A DNA stretch of 64,000 bases from Larimichthys crocea (lineage: Eukaryota > Chordata > Actinopteri > Sciaenidae), in NCBI RefSeq assembly GCF_000972845.2, contig NC_040028.1, positions 21,095,582 to 21,159,581 on the forward strand. The letters are read 5' to 3'. Made by a program: the position numbers and the translations under genes. The notes beneath the pieces were generated by a model, which saw nothing but the letters and a program-made list of their open reading frames with translations, ran no database searches and had not been told where the DNA came from. This document shows positions 12,101 to 24,031 of the stretch, piece after piece. Position 1 is the stretch's first letter. Each line of letters starts with the position of its first letter.

Positions 12101-15100
12101 TGCTCTCCCAGTTTTTCCTCTTCAGCATCTCAAAGGTTTGTCTGAACATGAAGCGAACCAGCTGTTCAAGAGAAGAAAGCAAATCATTCCCAAAGCAGAC
12201 CACGCATGATGTTAGGGCTGCAACTAATGAACATTTTCACCATCAATTCATCTGCTGATCGATTCATTTGACGAGATGTTTGGTTCATAAAGTCAGAAAA
12301 CGTTGATCCCAAAGCTCAAAGTGATGAAAGAACAGAAGATGATCACGTTTCAACATTAAGCTTAAAAAATGACTCAAAATAATAAAATCGATTAAAACAC
12401 GATTAATCGAACAGTTAACTGATTTAAAGAACAAATGAATCACTGAATCAGGTCGTTACAGAGTTTCGACTTGTTTTTATTCTCGGGTTGAAGATCAGAA
12501 CGAGTCTGAGTCCAAGTCCAGTGAAGTGAAAACCAAACACTGCACTTCCTCAAACATCCAAAAGTTTTATTTGACATTTAGAGGCCTGAAATTCAGATTA
12601 GTGGATTTCAGACTTCTTAAAATGTTACAGGATGTTTGTATGTATAGAAAGTTTAAATCATTGTATTTTTATTTTGGGATACACAGTTTAGTTTGTCGAG
12701 TTATCATCCGGTTCATTCTTCCTAATTCAGCTCGTGAAGTTGGAAGCTCACCTGGAAGAACTTGTCCATCCTCAGCCGGTCGATGCCCGTCCACTCTCTC
12801 TTAAAGGTCTGCAGGAAACTCTCCAGGTATAAAACCTCTGCAGGGAACATGAACATCATCATCATCATCATCATCATGAGTGTAGAATGAATCACCTGCT
12901 TGCTAAAAAACATGGAGGCAGACGAGCAGCACTCACGTCCATCGACGTCCTGGAAGCTGTGGATCAGGCTGGAGATCTGCCTCGACAGCTCCTCCTGAAC
13001 ACGGAGAGGACACGTGTGGAACTTTAATTATATTTATACTTTCATTAAAACATTGAGCACAATCAAACACTTTCAACTTTAATTGGTCACGATTTGAATG
13101 ATCTAGTAATCATTCCGATGGTTCCATCGAGCTGAAGTGGTAAGCATTCAAATAAAACGGCCGGACTGTATAAAATCCCGAAAGTTTTGCTCGAGCTGCT
13201 CCCGTCATCTCGATTATCTCACACAACCAAGCTTTGAGGTTCCTCTACGAATGTTCTTCATCATGTGACTCATCTTCAGGAAAAGTCAGCAGAACTGTTT
13301 CCACTAGATGCTTCATGTTTCTGCTGATGAACCCGAACAGCAGCACTTGAATGAGATGAACACCGACGTATCGTCAGATACCTGGAGGGAGGTTTGATGA
13401 CCAACTCTAAGATTGTTGGGAAATCATTCAGCGCCACCTGCAGGTCAAACTGTATGACAGCATCCTCCACCTGTGCAGCTGTGACCTCAGCAGGACTCAA
13501 ACTGTTAACCTTCAGATCAGCGACGATCAGACGCTGATTAAAGACGCCTGGAGGAAAAACGAACAACAAAACCTCATCCAAAGTCTGCTTCTGACGGGAA
13601 GCACCGACGACCTTCACATCAGTCTGAACTTTCTGTCACTGACGTTAAAATTAGTAACACCATCACTAACGTCGGGTATATTTTATCCGATATAATATCC
13701 CGGATAAAATACAGTTTATCAACTTATGTAAAAGTACAACACTGTATGTCAGATTGGGACCCTTTAAAAAGGCAGCTAAATTATTGAAAAATCAGGAAAC
13801 GAGAAATTCCCTAACAAAAAAAATAATGGAGGTGGGAACTTTGGTCCAGCCATTCCTGCACAGAGATGTAAAGTAACGAAGTGGAACTGAAGTACTTAAG
13901 TACTAAAATGCAGTATCTGTACTTTTTTGGAGTATTTTTTCTTCCACATCTTCCACTTTTACTGCACTACATATTTTTGATGAATTTAATACTTTTACTC
14001 CGATACATCTTTCATGTGCTGAATCGTTACTCGTTACTATTGTAGCGTCCAGCCGGACACGTGATGAATGACGAGGCGTTATTCAACAAAGCTGCATTTA
14101 TTACTGAACAGTTTGGTTCCAGGACTCGGTGACTGTCGGCCGTAACCACGGCAAAAACCAACTGAACAGTCCCGGTCTCACATCAACCTCGCTCGTGCGC
14201 CGTACGTCATACACCGCAGGGGCGCTCTCTCACCTGCTGCCCCGCCCCCTCGCTCTGCATTCATTCAGACGCATTCACAGACCATGGGAAATCACAGAAC
14301 TCTACCATGAACATTGTACAGGGTTCCCACACCTTTTTCATGAACAAATTCAAGCACCTTCAAGCACCAGTTTTTCCATTTTTCCAGCACCTTTAAATAG
14401 GTAGCCTACTAGTTGTGTTTGCCATGATGGTCATGGGAAGCGCAGCGGTGCCACTGTATGGCATAATAATATGGGTCTAATTAGCATTATTTCATATGGT
14501 GGTAGATTGACTGTTTTGATTTTTAACTAATTGTGAATTGGCTTGTATTTGTCAGCTTGTGAGCGGTGTATTGTGTAACTGCCATAGCGCAATAACAGTG
14601 ACAAATAGACATCACAAATTTCAAGCATTTTCACAACCTTGAAAACACTGAATTGAAATTCAAGCATTTTCAAGGAATTCAAGCACCCGTGATTGTAACA
14701 CTGTAACATTAGAAGTTGTGCCTTAATAAAAATTTGAAATAATACAAACAACAGTACTTGTACTTTTACTTGTACTTTTACTTTCAGTACTTGAGTAGCA
14801 TTTTTTTTACATACTTCTACTTGCAATACTTAAGTACAAAACATTTTGAATACTTTAGTACTTTTACTTAAGTATGGTGATTAAAGAACACTTCAACTTC
14901 TACTCAAGTCAGTTTTTTGATGTAGCACTTGTACTTCTACTCCACTCCTTTACTGCAGTACTTTATACATCTCTGCTCCTGGAACATGTGAGCCGTGTCT
15001 GGTGTCTGCATCAGATTGTAATATGTCACTCTCTAACTAACGTCAGGTGAAATCACCTGAACGGATGTGAGGAGGGAAACAAACAAACCATGAATGACAT

Positions 15101-18100
15101 CGGTGAGCAGCCTGAAGCTACCGAAGGACCCATGCAACTCAAGACAGCAGCAACACAATGAAGATCACATGACAAGAACCGTGTGGGTGAAAATCACCCG
15201 ACGTTCGTGTTCCAGGGTTAAATCGATGCTGAGCTGAGTCGAGAGAAACGAAGCTACAGTTTGATGCTCACGGAGATAAATCTGACGACTGAACAAAACA
15301 TGCTCCATGAAATCTCCAAAGAAGTCCAACAGTCAGATTCACAGCAGCAGCATCAAAGTCCGGCTCGGTCCACGATTTAAGGAGTTTATTAAAGGTTGTT
15401 GTAGGAGCCATTCATCCATTTTTTCTTGTATTATGACACCTGCTGGCCAAATGTGGTACATGTTTGGAATTGTAGAACCTGGGTTTTGTCTAAGTGTCGC
15501 CTGGTGGGCGGGATGCTGAATCAATGCACCTGCGGTCTAATCAGGAGACTGTGTCTGGAGAAGGCACTGGCACTTGGACTCAGAAGTTTGGATGTTGGAA
15601 CTGTGAACTGTGATTTAGAATTTGGAAGACGCCAGCAGGCATAAGGTTTTTAATTATATACGTTGGTTTACTGCTATATACCTACATTGGTTTATTGTTT
15701 TGTTTGATCGAGGATTTTGTTTGTTTATATTTTGAGTTAACGTGACAACTTTATGAGAAGACCTTTGTTTAATAAACCACGTTAAAAATTAAGAACACCC
15801 AATGGCGTCTGAAGTGACTTAAAAGAAGACACTACAGTACAAGGGGTTTGTGTCCTGGTCGGCCCTTTGAGCAAATCACAGGGAGGATCTTCTAGGCAGT
15901 GGTCCCCAACCTTTTCATAACTGCGGACTGGGTCAACGCTTGACATTTTACTGCGGACCGGGGCGGCGAGAGGGGGGGGCACTGCGAACTGCGCGGAGAA
16001 ACAGGTAGTAGGCATTATAGTTGTTGCCCGTGAAAAATCCGATGAGTCAATTAAAATTATCAACCCAAAAATAAAATAACTACCAAAATCGCGACACTTA
16101 CAGTACTCATAAGTATGTGTAATATATAGTCATTTATAATTAATATGGTACTCTTCGTTTGCCTACTCATATCTAGTGTGATGACATGATAGTAAGTCCC
16201 CAGCTATATGAGTATAATCCCAGTCGAAGTAGAGCATGGAAAAGTGCGTATTATTTTTGACAAGAGGACGTTTATAATATTGTTATTTCGAAATGACAGT
16301 ATTCGATCCTCACTTGAGGGGGAGGGGGAAAAATGGGGAGGGAGACGTAGTGCGTAGTAATGTAATGGACACATGAAATCACATAAGTATCGATGTGTGC
16401 GGCCACGGTCTGGAATTGTATGCCACGTGGCCACGAGTAAGCGGGATCCCGGCCCGGGTGGTGTTTGGTGTGGACGCAGCTGGCTCTAGTGGATGTCGAT
16501 GTACTGAATACTGTAGATACTTAATGGCAGGACTAAGTTCAGTTACTGGTTTATTGTATTGCTGTGGTATCCAGGTCCTTGACTTATGATCTATCATGTC
16601 GGCTAGTCACTGTACGAATACATCAGGCAGGTAGCTACTATTGTTGATTCTCGTGTGTTCTATGGGTGGCTTAACCTACCTGTCTCTAACACACATTCTC
16701 ACATCTATTGCGAGGACAAAAAAAGAAAATAGAAGACAACCTAAATCAGCACTAGAGCGTCAGACTGTAGTTATGAGCTTAGATAACGACTCGAGGCCAT
16801 AAACATGAGGGACGTCGGATGATGAACAGAGCATGTATCTCACAAGTCATCAACGCAATATTGATTCTAGTGCGGATCTAGATTCAGATGGAAACATCTG
16901 ACCCACGAGCTTCAGACCGTCGGATTGATGTAGACAGAAAAAATACTGACACAAACAGCACTAGCAAGACTACAGTGTAAATACATCTACGTCACACAGT
17001 ATCCACTCACACTGTCAGCATACGAGCTTCTCACTGCTACGTTCAGTTACGATGGCTGTAGAAGGTATCTTCCAGGTACCAGCAAGAGACACGTTACGAC
17101 ACCGCATGCCACTTATTCCTGTTGCTGTAGGAAACTGTCTCGTCTTCTGATTCTGTGCAACTAAATTCCTAGCTGCACATGTTAAATCACAACGGGTCGC
17201 CAAGTCTGACATACTAGTGGGTTGAATAACCCCGTTTTCACATAAGAATAGGATAGAACGGTATATTGATACCGGATAGTCACACAGCAGATAAAAGAGG
17301 TCAGAGTGTACGCCGACTCCGAGAGCACCCACTGTGGCCCCTGTCCTACCCCTAATGCTCATAGATGGGTCAGTTGATCTAGAAAGTTCAACTGTATGTG
17401 AAGTCGTCGGTGCAGTACGGCAGCAGAAGCAGACATTAGGCTATGGACCGGTGTGAGGCAGTGGCAAAGCGCTCAGGCTAACTCGGCCTCGCGGGCGCGT
17501 ACATCGAGGCTAGCTAGCGAGGGTCGTCGCCGACGACTCGAACGGGATCTAACACGACATGAGGTCTGCACAGAGCATGCGACCCGACTGACACCATCAG
17601 CAGTACATCACGTCCACACTCTCACAGCGTAACGGCCTGCGGAATGCACTTCTCCACACACACTCTACACGTAGCTTGGTCACACACACCCTCAAACCCG
17701 CCCTCCAGGTATCTGCGACACATACGACACTCGTGCGCGTCTCTCTCTTGCTCTTCATCTCATCTCTAATGGCTGAGACTGTGATCGGATTCCATCAGAC
17801 ACACACACACACACACACAAACAAACACACTCAACGACACAACAAGCACGTCAGGCACACAACAGAAAAGGAAAAGAAAAAACGACCAACCAAAGGAACA
17901 AAAAACAAAAAAAGACCGCCCCAAAAAAAAAGAAACAAAAAAGAGACCGCACCAAAGCCAAAACGCAAAAGAAGGAAAAAAAAAAAAAGGAGGGGGGGGG
18001 AAACAACAGAAAAGAGGACCAACACTAAAGGTCACGGGGGACCAACACTCAGGGCACTAAAACCAACAAACAACAACAACAGAACACAAAAAAAAAGAAC

Positions 18101-18617
18101 GAAAAGCGACACAGACAGGCTAAACCTGGAGAAAATGCCCCTGTACTGGGAATAATAGCCGCCTTTGGGGATGGGTATGTTAGCCATAGCCTCGTCAGCT
18201 ACACCAATGAACCGGGACGTTTGGGGATGGTACTTGGTCGCGCAGCGTTCCTTCATTGTGCCTTGGGTCAGCGGGTGGTATCGTCGTTGGAACGGCTAAC
18301 CTCTGCTCGAACTGGGATGACCTCTGGCTGGGACCGGGGAAAAAAAAAGGGCCCGGGGGAGCGCGGCGAAATGGAAATCGCGTGAGGCAGACAGAATCGT
18401 CTCTGCTTCTCTGCTCGTTTCCCACGTGCGGCGCGCGCTGATGACGCTGGTCTGTTGTGCTTCTGCGCGCGCAGCTCCACAGAGCGGCAGCCTCTGATTG
18501 GCTGCTCAGCCAGGTGTTAGTGTGTGTGTGTGTGTGTGGTGTGTGTGTGGTGTGTGTGTGTGTGAGTGGAGGAGAGTGTGTGTGTGGTGTGTGTGTGTGT
18601 GGTGAGAGTGTGTGGTG

Positions 18618-18653
<36 letters not shown>

Positions 18654-21600
18654 TGTGTGTGTGTGTTGTGTGTGTGTGTGTGTGTTGTGGTGTGTGTGTG
18701 TGTGTGAGAGAGAGAGTGTGTGTGTGTGTGTGTGTGTGGTGTGTGTGTGGTGTTGTTGTGTGTGTAACAAACACAACTGTTATTTCGCAAGCAGTTCCCT
18801 AACCGCCCACCTGAGGCTGGCTCCAGAAGTGAGTCAGTCTCCATAAGTCCCCATGTTCAAATGTCCAACTTCACAGCAGAACACATGTTTACAGCCTGGT
18901 ACAAAAACAGTTTTGGTCTCTGTACAATTTCCCCGTTTCATGACAACTGTACTGAGGGGAATTTATATACAACTCACCTGTTCACCATTATATAAGGCTT
19001 AAGGTATGCAGATTAAGAGCGTGGACGCTTGATTGACCCGCTTCAGCTCCACTGATGATCCACGACACACAATTACAACTCTAGTGCCTTCTTACTAAGA
19101 GTTACTGACCTTTCTTACAAGAGTACTGTTAGTAAGAGAGTCAGTAACTCCTTCTGGTGGGTCGTCCCCAAATGTGGAATGACCAACGGCTACTAGAACA
19201 CGCAACATCCCTTTCTACCTTTAAAAACTTGTAAAAACCTTTCTGTTTCCAGAATGCTTCCCTGCCTAACAAAACTAACAAACTAACAACTACTCGGTGG
19301 TCCTTTACACCTTTCTCAGCTTATGTCCTCCAGCTGCCCATTTACGTTTTCTCCAGAAGAAGAAGACACTTCATCATGTTTCTTCCATTAGAAGGGTCTC
19401 CCTACACTGGGCACCCATTATTTGCACTGGTTAATGTTTTCTCCACGGGAAAGGCACTGCAACATGTTTTTACCATTATACAGTCACCCTCTTTTCTTCT
19501 TTTAAGTGTTACTGATAACTGCACTGACATGTGTTTTCTCCTTTAAAGGGCCATTATTGCTGTAATACTTCATCATGTTTTCTCCACTGGACGAGCACAG
19601 AAGCCACATGAGGTTAGGAGAGTGACTAATAAATTAATTAGTTGTTGCAGTGCTGATATAGGCACGTGTGGTATTTATTTAACTTTGTGTAATAAAGTTT
19701 TAACCTTATTTGTTTATTGTTTTAATACAAATGCGCATGCGGGCAGCGCGCATGCTCGTGACGCTGCCGCGCGCTAAAAAACGGCCTCTGCTGTGGGACG
19801 TCACTCTCTGAGTGTCACATGTTACGGTCACGTGACCCGTCACACCGTCCACAACCACTTCAACATGGCGGCCGCACGTCCGTGTTCCACAGGTGAGAGC
19901 TGGCTCGAAGATCGGCGCCCAGTACGACCAGGAAGGAAACCTGATCCAGGTGAGAACACACGGCTTTGAAAAGAAGCACCTGTGGACGTCACGGAGGGAG
20001 TTTACCGGGAAACGAAGCGAATTTAACGTGAGACGACACCGAGGCTAACCGTGAGCTAACGGCTAAAACAAGCTGACATGACGAAGTTTAACACCTGACA
20101 CACCTGACACACCTGACACACCTGACAACAGCCGACAACAGCCCGACAACAGCCGACAACACGACAACACCTGACAACAGCGACAACACCGACACACCCG
20201 ACAACAGCTGACAACACCGACAACAGCCGACAACACACAACAGCCGACAACAGCTGACAACCCTGACAACACCGACAACACTGACACAGCCGACAAAGCC
20301 GACAACACCGACAACAGCCTGACAACAGCCGACAACAGCCGCCCCCACACAAACCCCCGCCCCCCCCACAACAGCCGACAAACAGCCGACACAACAGCCG
20401 ACAACACCTGCAACAGCCAGACAACAGCCGACAACAGCCGACAACACCGGCCAAACAGCCGAAACAACACCGGCAACAGCCGACACACACCGACAACAGC
20501 CGACAACACAGCCGACAACACCTGACAACGCCACCGCAACAACCGACAACAGCCGACAACAGCCGACAACAGCCGACAACCACCCGGCAACACCACGGCA
20601 ACAGCCGACAACACCCGACAACAGCCGACAACACCTGACAACAGCCAGACAACACAGCTGACAACACCTGAGAGAACATGTCAGTCGGAACATACAACAT
20701 GGACAGACCAGAGCTGCTCAGCCAGCTTCCGCTGTCCTCAGGAGGAGCAGGCTCTAAATGAGCTTAATTATCACCCTATCAGCTGTTCACAAAGATCCTC
20801 ACACAGAGAGGAGTCACGCTCAGGTCAGAAGACTGTGTCATCAGAGATGAAGGAAACGGAATGATTCTGCCCTGATGGACCAGACCGGGCTGTTTGTTTT
20901 GTTTGGTGATCCGGTCTGACCCACACACTGCACGCCACACACTGCACCCACACACTGGCACACGCACACTGCCCACGCACACTGGCACAGCACCACCTGC
21001 ACCCACACTGACCCGCCACTGCACCACACACTGCACCACACCTGCCCCGCACACTGCNNNNNNNNNNGGGAGACCCTCTAATGGAGGAGGGAATACGATC
21101 TAAAACTTTGTCCTCAAGATGGTCTTCTTCTCTGCTGGAAACAACAGTAGTATATGGGCTGAAATGCAGCTGGTTATGCGAGATGTATTACTTAGCAAGC
21201 ATGTAACATTGTATCAGTTGCTTCGAGTTCAGACATGACTAGTGGACAGCGGATAAATGGTACAGTTAAAAAGAGGGACCTAGCCACTAGGGGGGATCTA
21301 TCTTTTATCCAAGCGACTTACAGAGAGGACATAAGCTGAGAAAGGTGTAAAGGACACAGAGTAGTTTAGGTTTGTTTATTTTGTTAGCAGGGAAGCATTC
21401 TGGAAACAGAAAGGTTTTTACAAGTTTTTTAAGGTAGAAAGGGATGTTGCTGTTCGAGCAGCCGTTGGTCATTCGCCACCATTTGGGGAACGACCACAGA
21501 GAAGAGTTACTGACTCTTCTTACTAGTAAGAGTAGTAACTCTAAGTAAGAAGGCACTTTAGAGTGGTATTTGTGTGTCGTGGATCATCAGTGGAGCTGAA

Positions 21601-22130
21601 GCGGGTCAATCAAAGCGTCCACGCTCTTAATCCTGCATACTTTAAGCCTTAATATAATGTGAACAGGTGAGTTGTATAAAATTCACCCTCAGTACAGTTT
21701 GTCATGACGGGGAAATTAGCTCAGAGACCAAAACTGTTTTTTGTACCAGGCTGTAAACATGTTTATTTCTGCTGTGAAGTTGGACATTTGACATGGGGAA
21801 TATGGAGACTGACTCACTCTGGAGCCAGCCTCAGTGGACGTTAGAGGAACTGCTTGCGAAATAACAGTTGTGTTTTGTTACACACACACAACCCACACAC
21901 ACACACACAACACACCACACAACACACACACACCACAACACAACACACACCACACACTCCACACACTCTCAACACACACACACACACTCTCTTCTCTCTC
22001 ACACACCACACATCTCACAACACACTACAACCATACACACCACACACAATCTCTCACACCACACCACCACCACACCTCTCTCTCACACAACACACACACA
22101 CAACACACACAACACACACACACACACACA

Positions 22131-22166
<36 letters not shown>

Positions 22167-22530
22167 AACACACACACACTCGACACACCCACAACTACAC
22201 ACAGCACACAGCTCACACACACACAACCACCCACAACACAAACGCGCATCATGCGCTCGCCGCGCGCAACACAAGACCAGCGTCATCGCGCGCGGCACGT
22301 AACGAGCAGAGAAGAAGAAAGTCTCCAAGTGAAAATGGCGGCGGTTCCGAGCCAGAGGTCCAGTTCGCGCAGAGGTTAGCGTCCAACGAGAAGCCCACCC
22401 GACCAAGGCCATGAAGAAGCTGCGGAAGTACATCAACGTCCGGTCAGGTAAGCTGACGGAGGCTAGGCTAACACACAGCTAACAGACACAGAGTGTGTGT
22501 GTGTGTGTGTGGTGTGTGTGATGTGATGAT

Positions 22531-22570
<40 letters not shown>

Positions 22571-23993
22571 TGTTGTCCGGTGTAGTGTGTGTGTGTGTGT
22601 GTAGGTGAGTGTGTGATGTGTGTTAGGGTGTGAGCCTGTGTTAAGCGGGGAGAAGTTGTGAAGTTCCTGGGCGTGTGATGTCACAGGAACGTGTGACTCG
22701 CCTGACCCCTGAGACTCGACCTCGGATTCCTCATGTGGGTTCACAGGTGACGAGCTGCTCAAGCTGTGGAAAGTCTCTTCTACTGCCGTGTGTGGCAGGG
22801 ACAAGGCCTCTGCTGCAGGTGAGTGGACAGGTGTACGTATGTCACATGCTTGTACTGGTTGTTCACGTCTCCTCAGACGGTCTGAGCTCGTCGGGTCAGA
22901 TGTTGTTTCATCTGAACAGAATCCTTCGCTCAGAGGTCGATGTGAGCTCTGCTCTGTCTCATCGGTCCTCCTGTTCGTGTCCGAGCGCTCTACACAGTTC
23001 AACAGCTGAAGTTTAGGTCAGGTTTCTTTATTGTCTCCACCAGGGAGAAGGTGTGTTAGGAACAGGAAGGTTACAGCACCATAGAACACAATCAACATAA
23101 AGCCTACGATGTACACATACCAGCATGACAATGAAATAAAGATGGCTATTCACAATACATATACCAGTATATTTATCCTGCCATAAGTAGAGCTCAGTCA
23201 TACATCCCCTAGAACAGGGGTCCCCAACCCCCGGGCCGCGGACCGGTACGGTCCGTGGATCAATCAGTACCGGGCCGCACAAGAATAATTAGTTATGTTC
23301 GTTTTTATTTATTATCTAAGTCTACCGCAAGTGAGGAGAATACGGTCATTTCGAAATAAAAAAACGTTTCAAAATAAAAAGACCGCTCGACTTAGACTGG
23401 GACTATAATAAAGGGGGACTTAACTTCATCCACAGTTGGTAGGAGAAAAGAAAAATATAAGTAATAATGTAAATTACAAAAGAAATTTATGTGTGCGAGG
23501 TAGTTTTTTTTATTTTTTTGGTTGATAATTTTTAATTGACTCATCGGATTTCACGGGCAAACAGCTAAATGCCTACTACATGTTCTCCGCGCATGTTCGC
23601 AGTGCCCCCCCTCTCCGCCCGCCCCGTCCGCAGTAAAATTGTCAAGCGTTGACCAGTCCCGCAGTTATGAAAAGTTGTTGGACCACTGCCCTAGAAGATC
23701 TTCCCTGTGATCTGCTCAAAGACGACCAGAACCACACGCCTTTGTAAACTGATCATAGAATAAGAGAAGAGAAAAGATGTCTCCACGGAACATGGCGGGC
23801 GTTTCCGGAGCCAAGGTCCAGTTCCGCAGAGGTTAGCGTCCAACGAGAAGCCCAACCGGACCAAGGCCATGAAGAAGCTGCGGAAGTACATCAACGTCCG
23901 GTCAGGTGAGCTGACGGAGGCTAGCTAACACACAGCTACAGACAGACAGAGTGTGTGTGTGGTGTGTGTGGTGTGTGTGTGATGTGAGTGTGA

Positions 23994-24031
<38 letters not shown>

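Larger units (their letters stand above)
15820..21057. other. Error-rich direct copy of the 25.2-29.4 kb region
   Basis: Features follow the same order and orientation as the intact copy downstream: hAT element (about 15905-16475), RRP1B exon 2 area (garbled, about 16880-17100), CA/GA tracts, RRP1B exon 1 (about 18209-18350), TG microsatellite, a LINE 3' region, CCDC93 exon 1 (19865-19949), the 10-bp satellite (20093-20668) and the start of the 13/14-bp satellite. Single-base losses and insertions are dense, and worst at 16.4-18.3 kb. It ends exactly at an N gap. This pattern suggests an uncorrected long-read haplotig placed in tandem, not a true duplication. Confidence 0.75.
21068..23745. 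other. Inverted, error-containing copy of about 27.63-25.27 kb
   Basis: The reverse complement of the intact locus: LINE tail (about 21290-21620), dispersed repeat, CA tract (21880-22240), RRP1B exon 1 (22335-22447, plus strand), TG tract (22493-22620), exon 2 (22735-22818) and the hAT insertion (23215-23688). It runs straight into another copy near 23745. Confidence 0.75.

Noticed and set aside
12937..13700. Including the 13382-13547 frame as an RRP1B exon
   Set aside because: Exon 2 ends and exon 3 starts in phase 0 with a conserved protein junction, and adding 166 nt would shift the frame.
18195..18846. Long His/Thr-rich and Val/Cys-rich reading frames on both strands
   Set aside because: They are translations of a (TG)n/(CA)n microsatellite. 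The same holds for those at 21834-22379, 22463-22700 and 23936-24313.
20056..20700. About 200-residue Cys/Leu/Val-rich reading frames, also at 28298-29083
   Set aside because: They arise from the 10-bp satellite, which has few stops in three frames. There is no start context, family or codon bias of a gene.
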